18,377 nucleotides of DNA from Smithellaceae bacterium (lineage in GTDB: Bacteria; Desulfobacterota; Syntrophia; Syntrophales; Smithellaceae). Position 1 is the stretch's first letter. Every line of letters starts with the position of its first letter. Below, piece after piece: positions 1 to 9,208 of this stretch. The notes beneath the pieces were generated by a model that did no database searches, had not been told where the DNA came from, and was given only the letters and a program-made list of their open reading frames with translations. Position numbers and translations under genes: made by a program. The DNA is taken from assembly GCA_028701435.1 (NCBI GenBank), contig JAQVQT010000018.1, forward strand, positions 1 through 18,377, written 5' to 3'.

Positions 1-1192
1 TGGCGGTTTTGCTCATTCCACCCCGTTTTGTCCCCGATGCTTTGCGCGACTGCGCCGTCAAGGGCGTCAAAGGGGCGGTGATCTCCGCCGAAGGTTTCGC
101 GGAAACGGGAACGGAGGGCGCAACCTATCAGGAGGATGTCCGGGCCATTCTGAAATCCTCCGGCATGAGAGGATTCGGCCCCAACACCCTGGGACTGGTC
201 AATACCAAAACCAAACTGACCACGTCTTATTTCGCCAATTCCCAGATGCTTGCGCCCGGCAACATTGGTTTTGCCGCGCAGTCCGGCATTTTTGTGGGCG
301 CGCTGTTGCGCTACCTGAGTTCACTCGACGGCCTTCATCTATCCAAAGGCATCGGCCTGGGAAACAAGGTGGACGTGAACGAATCGGATGCCCTCTCCTT
401 CCTGGCCGACGATGAACAGACGAAAATCATCGGGCTGTATCTGGAAGACGTGAAGGACGGAAGCCTGTTTGTGAAAAATCTGAAAAAGGCGACGGCTAAA
501 AAGCCGGTGCTGATCATCAAAAGCGGCCGCACGAAGGCCGGCGCGAAAGCTTCCGCTTCGCATACCGCCAGCCTGGCGGTGGAAGATTCCGTGTTTGACG
601 GCATCGTGCGGCAGGCGGGCGCGATCCGTCTTCACGCCATTGACGAGTTTGTCCGGACGCTGAAAGGTTTTTTGAACATGCCGCTTCCCGTAGGCGACCG
701 ATTGGCGTATGTCACTTACAGCGGCGCGCAGGCGATCATGAGCATCGACACGACGATGGAGCAGGGGCTGCAAACGGCAACGCTTGCGGACGCCACACAG
801 ACCCGAATCGGCCGCGTGATCGCGACAACCTCCAAGACGAAAAATCCCATCGACATCTTCCCCGACTGGCTGGCTCACGGGTACGAGAAAACCATGACGG
901 AAGTGGTAAAAGCCCTTCTGGATGACCGGGGCGTTGACGGAATTGTGTTTATTTCCTTTGCCGAATCGAATCCCGAGGTTTATCAATCCCTGGTCGACGT
1001 CGTTCAATCGGACCGCCGCAAGCCCGTCTTTGTATCGCTTCTGGGAGACAGCCGGGACAAGGCGGCCTGCGAACATCTTTTGGATTCAGGCGGTCTTCCC
1101 TGCTACGATTTTCCGGAGCAGGCCGTCCGTGTCTTCGCCCGCATGCGCCAATACGCCGGGAAAACGGGTAACCCCAATTCCCGAGGGTCCTC

Positions 1193-1196
<4 letters not shown>
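1..1196 (+). CDS. Acyl-CoA synthetase (NDP-forming), alpha-subunit-like, 5' partial
   Basis: The reading frame is open from base 3 and its true start lies before the window; the TTG at base 9 is internal to the domain. The visible ~395 residues resemble the CoA-binding and succinyl-CoA-ligase-like domains of ADP-forming acetyl/acyl-CoA synthetases. These enzymes interconvert acyl-CoA, ADP and phosphate with the free acid, CoA and ATP. The key motif is SHTASLA, with its histidine at bases 561-563; in this family that position is the histidine that becomes phosphorylated. GPNTLGLVN and AAQSGIFVG are also typical. The protein stops after a region resembling the end of the alpha part, so no ATP-grasp (beta) domain is fused to it. 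A beta subunit may be encoded upstream, outside the window. The 3' end overlaps the convergent permease gene by 4 bp. Substrate is unknown. The family call is firm; calling it a stand-alone alpha subunit is inferred from the stop position. Confidence 0.85.
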
Positions 1197-2971
<1,775 letters not shown>

Positions 2972-3085
2972 AGACTAGCCTGCCAGCCTCACGGGAATGA
3001 ATTTATTTTACATCTGCTGCAGCGGATTGCGATATTAGCATGGTTTAAAAGGGGCGGCAACAGGAAAGCTTTATAGAACAACAGC

Positions 3086-3112
3086 TTGACACAAGCCCCG
3101 GTTCCTTATAGC
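3086..3112 (+). promoter_or_regulatory. Candidate promoter for the toroid-protein gene
   Basis: A perfect -35 hexamer TTGACA (3086-3091) is followed after 15 bp by TATAGC (3107-3112, four of six consensus matches). The -35 is embedded in a hyphenated palindrome, GCTTG-ACA-CAAGC (3084-3096), which could be a protein site. The spacing is short, so the call is tentative. Confidence 0.35.
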
Positions 3113-3170
3113 GTTCTTCCTCAAAAAATAAGCTTCTGTTTGTTGGAAAATAATCGAAAGACTGCAAAAA

Positions 3171-4001
3171 ATGGAGCAGACGGGCAAACAAAATTCATTC
3201 AGGCTGCGCCGGGATCCTCTTCGGGTCTTCAAGGAAAGCAAAACGCCGGCGGGACTCTACGCCCGAAAGAAATGGCTGGGAGAATCCGGATCGTCCAAAT
3301 GGCAAAACCATTTTGACCAAACCGTGCGTTTCCTGCTGGGGGGGCAGTCGGAAGACGGGTCCTGGGGCGGATCGGCCCTGGAAACAATCCACCGCCTTTT
3401 TGACCTGCATCTGACCGTTCGCGACCGGACGGAAGAGATCGACAGGGCGCTCGGTTGGCTTCTGCGGCGGACGCTGCGGGAGAACCTTTCTCGAATGAAC
3501 GATAAACCTCTCTCCTCCCGGACTCTTCGGGCGCTGCCGTTTACGGAAGGCAGTCCCCGGATCTTCTATCTTTGCGCGGCGCTTTTCCTGGCGACGGTCT
3601 TTCAGCACGAAAGCGGCGATGAGGCATTCAAAGGATACAGGCTGCTTCACCGGTGGGTGGATGAACATTCAACCGGCGAAGCGGATTCGGCGGATCAAAG
3701 CAATGCGCTTCGCGCGCTGATCGTCCATCCGGATTATGCCGAAAATCGCGAAACGGTGACGCTGATCGAGCATCTGGCCCGGATTCAGGAGCCCTCCGGA
3801 CGGTGGCCGGCCCCCGTTCCTTTTTTCCAGACGATCAATGCTCTGGGACATTCCCGCCTGCCTTTGGCTCACCGTCAATGGATGAAAACCCTGGATGTGT
3901 TATCCGAAACGCAAAACGATGACGGATCGTGGGGGAGGCAAGACGCCGAGTGGAACACTTTTCTCGTTGTTCACGCGCTGAAAAACAAGGGATGCCTGTA
4001 A
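3171..4001 (+). CDS. Alpha/alpha-toroid (prenyltransferase/squalene-cyclase repeat-like) protein of unknown function
   Basis: I do not recognise a specific function for this 276-residue protein. It has two clear QxxDGSWG repeats, QSEDGSWG at residues 59-66 and QNDDGSWG at 248-255, plus a degenerate copy, QEPSGRWP, at 206-213. These resemble the QW motifs of squalene/terpene cyclases and the related alpha/alpha toroid proteins. The segments between are mostly helical and amphipathic, with no signal peptide or evident transmembrane segment. The class II cyclase acid motif DxDD is absent; the nearest string is DSAD at 172-175. At 276 residues it is less than half the length of a squalene-hopene cyclase, so it may form a single small barrel or be non-catalytic. 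The chosen ATG has a weak ribosome site (GAAAG about 10 bases upstream). It is a single-gene unit bounded downstream by a strong terminator. The fold assignment is moderately sure and the role unknown. Confidence 0.75.
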   Translation: MEQTGKQNSFRLRRDPLRVFKESKTPAGLYARKKWLGESGSSKWQNHFDQTVRFLLGGQSEDGSWGGSALETIHRLFDLHLTVRDRTEEIDRALGWLLRRTLRENLSRMNDKPLSSRTLRALPFTEGSPRIFYLCAALFLATVFQHESGDEAFKGYRLLHRWVDEHSTGEADSADQSNALRALIVHPDYAENRETVTLIEHLARIQEPSGRWPAPVPFFQTINALGHSRLPLAHRQWMKTLDVLSETQNDDGSWGRQDAEWNTFLVVHALKNKGCL

Positions 4002-4012
4002 TGATTATTGAA

Positions 4013-4043
4013 AAAGGGGCGCGGGTGTTTCCCGCGCCCCTTT
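4013..4043. terminator. Bidirectional rho-independent-type terminator
   Basis: A perfect 13-bp inverted repeat, AAAGGGGCGCGGG / CCCGCGCCCCTTT, has a 5-base loop (TGTTT). It sits between the convergent toroid gene (stop at 4001) and acyl-CoA ligase gene (stop at 4072). Read on the minus strand it is followed by a run of five T (complement of 4011-4015). On the plus strand the T run is only three plus a later TTT. It probably ends both transcripts, and more efficiently the ligase transcript. Confidence 0.85.
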
Positions 4044-4071
4044 CCGGTTTGGATAGGGTTGTGCTGATCGA

Positions 4072-5907
4072 TCAGGCGCTGTAAAGAGCGATCAGTTGAT
4101 CGCCGTATTTTTTCATGATGTTGCGGCGGATCAGCTTCATCGTCTGGGTCATCATGCCGTTATCGACCGTGAAATCCTCGGTGATGTAAAGGAATCTCTG
4201 GGGAATTTCATATCCGCCGAACGTTTTGCGCAGATGCTCGGTGATTTCTTTGGAGATGAAATCCGTGCATTCCTTGTTGGCAATGGTTTCTTCTCGGGAG
4301 CCCTGTGCCCATGCGGATGTTTTGGGATCGGTCTTCAGCGCCTCGAAGTCCGGAACGACCAGCGCGACATTGAATAAGCGCCCTTCCCCGTAAACGATGG
4401 CATTGGAGACATACCTGAGAAGTTTCATTTCGTTTTCGATGGATTCGGGATGCACGTATTTGCCGTTTTCCAGCTTGTATTCGTCCTTGAACCGGCCGGT
4501 GATGTGCAAATACCCTTCTTCATCAATCCAGCCGCGGTCTCCGGTTCGTACGCCGGGAAAACCGTTCCAGGTATCCGGCATCATGGCTTCCTTGGTGACG
4601 GCCGGTTTATTGAGATAACCCTGCATGACCTGCGCGCCGTAAACCACGATTTCTCCATCCGGGCTGTCTTCTCCCACGCGCGATTTGTCGATGACCACAT
4701 TGGTGTCCTTGAAAGGCTTGCCGACCGTTCCGTATTTGTTGCCCCGCTTGGGCGAGTTGTTGGAAATGACGGGAGTGGTTTCCGACAGGCCGTAGCCGTC
4801 GTAGGTGGGCACGCCGACATCGGCGAAGAACAGGGCGATTTCCGGCTTCATCATGGCGCCGCCGGTAACGACGTGTTTCAGCCTTCCGCCGAAGATGGCG
4901 CGAATCTGGGAAAAGACCAGGGCATCAAGGTCTTTGAATTCCTTCGTTTTTTCCGCAAGCCCCCGATTCTTGACGGCTTCGGCGCAGGCCGCGTCAAAGA
5001 ATTGTTTTTTGACGGGATCCGCCGCTACACCCTGCTGGATTTTATCGTAAATAATGTTGAAGACGCGCGGCACGGCGGACATGTGGGTGGGTTTGACCTC
5101 GCTGAAATTGATGATCAGTTTGTCGGCGGATTCGGCAAATGCAAGGGCCCAGCCGCCCAGAATGTACGTGTGCAAATCGGCGGTCAAACCGAAGCTGTGC
5201 GCCCAGGGCAGGATGCACAAACCCACTTCATCCGGATCTCCCTCGTCGAACGTATCGTGGCACTCGCGGGCGTTGTGCGTCATGTTGCCGTGGTGCAGCA
5301 TCACACCTTTCGGATCGCCGGTGGTGCCCGAGGTGTAGATGATAAAGGCCGTCTCCGACCAGTGCGGCTTGTAGGAGGGGGCGGGGTTTTCCTTGCCCAT
5401 CTTTTCCAGCGCCGCCAGCGATTTTTCGCCTTCACCGAAAATAACAAAGACATCCTTTAAGGTCGGCATATCTTTCTTGAAGCCCATCACGATGTCGTAG
5501 ATCGCCTGATTGCTGACAAAAAGGTATTTGATGCCGGCGTCCGAAATGATGTACTGCCAGACCTTGTGCAGTTCCTTTTCGTACATGGGCACAAAAACGC
5601 CGCCCAGACCGTGGGTGGCATTGGCGCACACAAACCATTCCGTACAATTGTTGACGATGACTCCGACTTTTTCGCCCTTACTCAAGCCCAGCTTATGGAG
5701 GGCGCCGCGCAGGTTGTTCACCCGTTCGGCGACGGCGCTGTACGTCACCCATTCGTATTGATTGGTGGCTTTGTTCTTGGTGCCGAACAGATTGTGGTTG
5801 GCGTAGCGGACCGCGCTTTCCTCAAAGAGATCGACCAGATTGTTCGGTTTGATGTAATACGCGTCCAGATTCGCAGACGCACCCTTTCCTGCTGTTGCTT
5901 CTACCAT
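4072..5907 (-). CDS. Long-chain acyl-CoA ligase (AMP-forming), copy 1
   Basis: This 611-residue ANL-superfamily enzyme should activate a carboxylic acid to its acyl-CoA through an acyl-adenylate, using ATP and CoA. The motifs appear in order: P-loop YTSGTTGDPKG at 191-201, the adenylate-binding YGLSETTP at 372-379, TGDRGW at 455-460, and the hinge region with GRFKDEYKLENGKYVHPE at 471-488. The likely catalytic lysine is K591 in MTQTMKLIRR, as in long-chain (LACS/FadD-type) ligases. The ATG at 5907 has an excellent ribosome site, AGGAGG at 5915-5920 with 7-base spacing. The enzyme is closely similar to the partial ligase at 17240, so the two are paralogs. It has its own promoter candidate and lies downstream of dxs, but is functionally unrelated to it. 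Chain-length or aromatic preference cannot be decided from sequence. Confidence 0.93.
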   Translation of the reverse strand: MVEATAGKGASANLDAYYIKPNNLVDLFEESAVRYANHNLFGTKNKATNQYEWVTYSAVAERVNNLRGALHKLGLSKGEKVGVIVNNCTEWFVCANATHGLGGVFVPMYEKELHKVWQYIISDAGIKYLFVSNQAIYDIVMGFKKDMPTLKDVFVIFGEGEKSLAALEKMGKENPAPSYKPHWSETAFIIYTSGTTGDPKGVMLHHGNMTHNARECHDTFDEGDPDEVGLCILPWAHSFGLTADLHTYILGGWALAFAESADKLIINFSEVKPTHMSAVPRVFNIIYDKIQQGVAADPVKKQFFDAACAEAVKNRGLAEKTKEFKDLDALVFSQIRAIFGGRLKHVVTGGAMMKPEIALFFADVGVPTYDGYGLSETTPVISNNSPKRGNKYGTVGKPFKDTNVVIDKSRVGEDSPDGEIVVYGAQVMQGYLNKPAVTKEAMMPDTWNGFPGVRTGDRGWIDEEGYLHITGRFKDEYKLENGKYVHPESIENEMKLLRYVSNAIVYGEGRLFNVALVVPDFEALKTDPKTSAWAQGSREETIANKECTDFISKEITEHLRKTFGGYEIPQRFLYITEDFTVDNGMMTQTMKLIRRNIMKKYGDQLIALYSA

Positions 5908-5961
5908 TGCTGTACCTCCTCGTTTTTCTTGATGAATCAGTATTATTCGGCAAGTCTTGGC

Positions 5962-5981
5962 AGGCCTGACCGTTCGTTAGC
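5962..5981 (-). promoter_or_regulatory. Weak match to the shared TetR-type operator, upstream of ligase copy 1
   Basis: Read on the minus strand this is GCTAACGAACGGTCAGGCCT. Its core AACGAACGnTC matches the central part of the three stronger operators at 13469, 15492 and 15688. The outer arms do not match and the right half is not palindromic. It lies just downstream of the candidate ligase promoter, where a repressor would act. This is suggestive only. Confidence 0.3.
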
Positions 5982-5987
5982 TTTTTT

Positions 5988-6018
5988 CCTATAGTCACAA
6001 CAACCCGCGCGGTGTCAA
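5988..6018 (-). promoter_or_regulatory. Candidate promoter for acyl-CoA ligase copy 1
   Basis: On the minus strand a perfect TTGACA (complement of 6013-6018) is followed after 19 bp by TATAGG (complement of 5988-5993, four of six matches). The spacer is long. The site is in the 167-bp gap between the end of dxs and the ligase start, about 80 bases before the ATG. Confidence 0.4.
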
Positions 6019-6074
6019 CGAAAAATGAAGTTTCCTCATTCAGCCGGTAAGAATTTCTCCGGACGTTCGCCCTG

Positions 6075-7973
6075 TCAGGCCTTTAGCATTTCTCGGGCCG
6101 TTCGAAGAATGCCCTCTTCATCCAGGCCGAGCTGGGCGCGCAGCTCACTCTGTTTGGCGTGTTCGACAAATTCGTCCCGGATGCCCATCCTTCGGACGGT
6201 TGTTCCCGTCACGCCTTTTGCGGCCAGCAATTCCAGGACGGCGCTGCCGAATCCTCCGTCCAGCACGTTTTCTTCGATGGTCAGAATTTTCTTGACGGAC
6301 GCGGCCGTGCTCAAAAACAGCTCCGCGTCGAGCGGCTTGATGAACCGGGCGTTGATGACTTTGGCTTCGATGCCTTCTTCCGCCAGTTTTTGCGCCGCCT
6401 TGAGGGCCGGATAAACGGTGCAGCCGACGGCGATCATCGCCAGATCAGAGCCTTCGCGGAGCACTTCGCCTTTCCCCAGGGGCAGCGTCAAAATCTCGTT
6501 GTCCAGGGGAACGCCCACGCCCTTGCCCCGCGGGTAACGGATGGAAACAGGGAAACCGCAGCCGATGGCCGTTTTGAGCATGTGCCTGAGTTCGTTTTCA
6601 TCTTTCGGGGCCATCATGACCAGGTGGGGGAGGTTGCGCAGGTAGGACAGATCAAAAAGCCCCTGATGGGTCGCGCCGTCTTCTCCGACAATGCCCGCGC
6701 GGTCCACGGCAAAGACGACCGGCAGATTTTGCAGGCAGACATCGTGCAGGATCTGGTCGTAGGCGCGCTGCAAAAAGGTGGAGTAAATCGCCACGACGGG
6801 CAGCAGTCCCTGGGTGGCCAGGCCCGCGGCAAAGGTCACGGCCAGTTGTTCGGCGATTCCGACATCGTAAAACCGGCCGGGAAAGGTTTGGCGGAATTTT
6901 TCCAGCCCCGTCCCCTCGCACATGGCCGCCGTGATGGCGACGATTCGGGAATCATCCGCCGCCAATTGAGTCATTGTCCTGCCGAAAATTTCCGTGTAGG
7001 AAGGAGCGGGGTTGACCGAAGGGAGCGTCTGGCCGGTTTCCACGTCAAAGGGCGCGATGCCGTGGTAGGTGGGAGAATTTTCCTCCGCGAATTTATAGCC
7101 CCGGCCCTTTTGCGTGATGACATGCACCAGCACGGGGCCTTCCAGATTCTTGACGTTTTCAAAGTTTTTGAGAAGGTAGTCCAGGCGGTGCCCCTCCAGG
7201 GGGCCGACATACGTAAACCCCAGCTCCTCAAACAGGGCGCCGGGAACCATGAAAGTCTTTACCGATTCTTCGATCTGCTGCGAGAACTTCAAAATCTGCT
7301 CGCCGATGCCGGGAATGCTTTTAAAGAAGCTTTTCAGCTCGCTTTTAAAGCGGGTGACCCGGTCGCCGGTCATGATTCTGTTCAAATAGGACGAGAGAGC
7401 GCCGACATTGGGCGAGATGGACATTTCATTGTCGTTCAGCACGATGATCAGGTTTTTTTTCCGGTCCCCCGACCAGTTCAATCCCTCGAACGCCATGCCG
7501 GTGGTGAGGGAGCCGTCGCCGATCACGGCGATGATTTTATTATGCTCCCCCTTCAGACACTGGGCTTCGGCAAAGCCTGCGGCCGCCGCGATGGAGGTGC
7601 CGCTGTGCCCGACATTGAACGTGTCGTAGGGGCTTTCCGACCGTTTCGGAAAGCCGCTGAGGCCGCCGCGTTGGCGCAGCGTGGCAAACTTTTCCTTGCG
7701 GCCGGTAACGATCTTATGCGCGTAGGACTGATGGCCGACATCCCAGATCAGCCGGTCCTGCGGCGTGTTGAAGACAGTGTGCAGCGCAAGCGTCAGCTCC
7801 ACGGCGCCCAGCGACGAAGCCAGGTGTCCGCCGGTGTTCGCGACCGTGGAGATGATCAGGTCGCGGATTTCCCCGGCCAGTTTCTGAAGCTCCGCGACGG
7901 AGAGTGCGCGCAGATCGGCCGGATCGTTGACTCTGTCCAGCACGCTGTAAGGGATCATTTCGGGAGGTTTCAT
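6075..7973 (-). CDS. dxs: 1-deoxy-D-xylulose-5-phosphate synthase
   Basis: This thiamine-diphosphate enzyme condenses pyruvate with glyceraldehyde 3-phosphate, the first step of the methylerythritol phosphate route to isoprenoids. The ATG start gives 632 residues, close to the usual 620-640. The motifs are complete. NTGGHLASSLG carries H50, corresponding to the catalytic histidine H49 of the E. coli enzyme. The ThDP/Mg motif starts at GDGSLTTGM (152-160) and runs through NDN (180-182). E353 in MCEGTG is the likely thiamine-activating glutamate, and DVGIAEQ (370-376) is typical. I prefer the ATG at 7973 over the TTG at 7985, because AAAGG lies 13 bases before the ATG but directly abuts the TTG. 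The gene starts just after the ispA stop (7990), which indicates co-transcription. It supplies the IPP/DMAPP pathway that IspA draws on. Confidence 0.97.
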   Translation of the reverse strand: MKPPEMIPYSVLDRVNDPADLRALSVAELQKLAGEIRDLIISTVANTGGHLASSLGAVELTLALHTVFNTPQDRLIWDVGHQSYAHKIVTGRKEKFATLRQRGGLSGFPKRSESPYDTFNVGHSGTSIAAAAGFAEAQCLKGEHNKIIAVIGDGSLTTGMAFEGLNWSGDRKKNLIIVLNDNEMSISPNVGALSSYLNRIMTGDRVTRFKSELKSFFKSIPGIGEQILKFSQQIEESVKTFMVPGALFEELGFTYVGPLEGHRLDYLLKNFENVKNLEGPVLVHVITQKGRGYKFAEENSPTYHGIAPFDVETGQTLPSVNPAPSYTEIFGRTMTQLAADDSRIVAITAAMCEGTGLEKFRQTFPGRFYDVGIAEQLAVTFAAGLATQGLLPVVAIYSTFLQRAYDQILHDVCLQNLPVVFAVDRAGIVGEDGATHQGLFDLSYLRNLPHLVMMAPKDENELRHMLKTAIGCGFPVSIRYPRGKGVGVPLDNEILTLPLGKGEVLREGSDLAMIAVGCTVYPALKAAQKLAEEGIEAKVINARFIKPLDAELFLSTAASVKKILTIEENVLDGGFGSAVLELLAAKGVTGTTVRRMGIRDEFVEHAKQSELRAQLGLDEEGILRTAREMLKA

Positions 7974-7989
7974 CGGGTTATACAAGCCT

Positions 7990-8889
7990 TTACGATTTTC
8001 GTTCCATGATGAAGCGGGCGATCACGCGCAACGGCAGCGCGCGCGCGTCAAAGGAGGCGATGCAGGCGATGGCGGCTCCGACCTCTTCGGCCAGCCTTGC
8101 TTTGGCCGCTTCAAGCCCCAGCAGCGACGCGCTGGTGACTTTTCCCAGCGCGGCGTCGCTTCCGGTGTTTTTTCCCATGAGGCTTTTGTCGCCTTCCACG
8201 TTGAGAATGTCGTCGGCAATCTGAAAAGCGACGCCGATGTGGGTTGCGTAGCCGGCCAGCGCCGACAGCTTCCGGTCGCTCGCGCCCGCGATGAGCGCGC
8301 CGGTTTTGACCGCCGCCATGATCAGCGCGCCGGTTTTGCGCCTGTGCATGTCCGTCAGGGCGTCGATGTTCGGGGCTGCTCGGTCCGTCCGAATGTCCAG
8401 CGCCTGCCCTCCCACCATGCCCGCGGCGCCCGCGGCCTGAGCGATTTCCTGAATGACGGCGAGCCGCCGCTCCGCCGCCAGGCGAACTTTTTCCGCCCGT
8501 GAAAGCAGCGCGAAGGCTTCCGTCAGGAGCGCGTCGCCCGCGAGGATCGCCGTCGCCTCGCCGAACACTGTGTGGCTGGTGGGCTTGCCGCGGCGGAAGT
8601 CGTCGTTGTCCATCGACGGCAGATCGTCATGGATCAGGGAATAGGTATGGATCAGCTCCAGGGCGCAGGCGACCGGCATCACCGGCGCCAGGTCGCCGCC
8701 GCACGCTTCCGCCGAGGCCAGGCAGAGAATCGGCCGAATCCTTTTGCCGCCGGCGAAAACACTGTAGTGCATGGCGGCGTGCAGTTCCCGGGGCTCGTTG
8801 TCCTTGCCCGGAAGATAGCGTTCCAGCGCCTCTTCCACAATCTTGCACCGGTCTTTCAAATAGGCCTCAAGGAAATCCTCATGCTTCAT
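7990..8889 (-). CDS. ispA: Farnesyl diphosphate synthase (geranyltranstransferase)
   Basis: This 299-residue short-chain trans-prenyl diphosphate synthase adds isopentenyl diphosphate to DMAPP and geranyl diphosphate to give C15 farnesyl diphosphate. The first Asp-rich motif is DDLPSMDNDD (88-97) preceded by H87, and the second is DDILNVEGD (226-234). GGKRIRP (48-54) supplies the usual diphosphate-binding Lys/Arg. Length and motifs are normal, and the two-residue insertion in the first Asp-rich motif is the bacterial IspA pattern. Geranylgeranyl synthase activity cannot be excluded. The start overlaps the xseB 3' end by 11 bp and the gene ends 16 bases before the dxs ATG, so xseB, ispA and dxs are almost certainly one translationally coupled unit. 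Confidence 0.95.
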   Translation of the reverse strand: MKHEDFLEAYLKDRCKIVEEALERYLPGKDNEPRELHAAMHYSVFAGGKRIRPILCLASAEACGGDLAPVMPVACALELIHTYSLIHDDLPSMDNDDFRRGKPTSHTVFGEATAILAGDALLTEAFALLSRAEKVRLAAERRLAVIQEIAQAAGAAGMVGGQALDIRTDRAAPNIDALTDMHRRKTGALIMAAVKTGALIAGASDRKLSALAGYATHIGVAFQIADDILNVEGDKSLMGKNTGSDAALGKVTSASLLGLEAAKARLAEEVGAAIACIASFDARALPLRVIARFIMERKS

Positions 8890-9115
8890 CTTCTTGTCCG
8901 TCCTGAAACGTTTTAGTTTGCAGGGAGTTTTCTTTTTCCAGCAACTGCTCCACGCGGCGCTGGGTTTCGTCGAGTTTTGCCGAGCAGAAGCGAATCAGGC
9001 GGATGCCTTCTTCAAAGGATTTCAACGCCGCGTCCAGCGGCAGGTCGCCCGCCTCCATCTCCCGAACGATGTTTTCCAGCTTGTCCAGCGCTTCTTCAAA
9101 TTTTTCTTTCGCCAT
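8879..9115 (-). CDS. xseB: Exodeoxyribonuclease VII small subunit
   Basis: The 78-residue protein matches the XseB family in length and pattern, FEEALDKLENIVREMEAGDL followed by an alpha-helical, charged second half (SFEEGIRLIRFCSAKLDE). Several small subunits coat the XseA large subunit to form exonuclease VII, which degrades single-stranded DNA into oligonucleotides. The ATG has a good ribosome site, AGGAG eight bases upstream. Its stop lies inside the ispA start region (11-bp overlap), and its partner xseA is the gene immediately upstream. The tail after about residue 62 is polar and probably flexible. Confidence 0.95.
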   Translation of the reverse strand: MAKEKFEEALDKLENIVREMEAGDLPLDAALKSFEEGIRLIRFCSAKLDETQRRVEQLLEKENSLQTKTFQDGQEDEA

Positions 9116-9208
9116 TTCTTATACTCCTGCAAATTTATGGAACGGAGCCATTTGATAGGATCGGTTTCCTGCTGTTCGCGCTATCCACCCTCCGCTATGA
9201 GCCATGAA

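Noticed and set aside
3684..3698. DSAD in the toroid protein as a class II terpene cyclase acid motif
   Set aside because: The motif requires DxDD; DSAD lacks the paired aspartates and is not in the expected sequence context.
6159..8009. A 616-codon open frame on the plus strand opposite dxs
   Set aside because: Its translation is low-complexity (Gly/Arg/His/Phe-rich) and has no family motif. It is the mirror frame of the unmistakable dxs gene, a usual effect of G+C-rich codon use.
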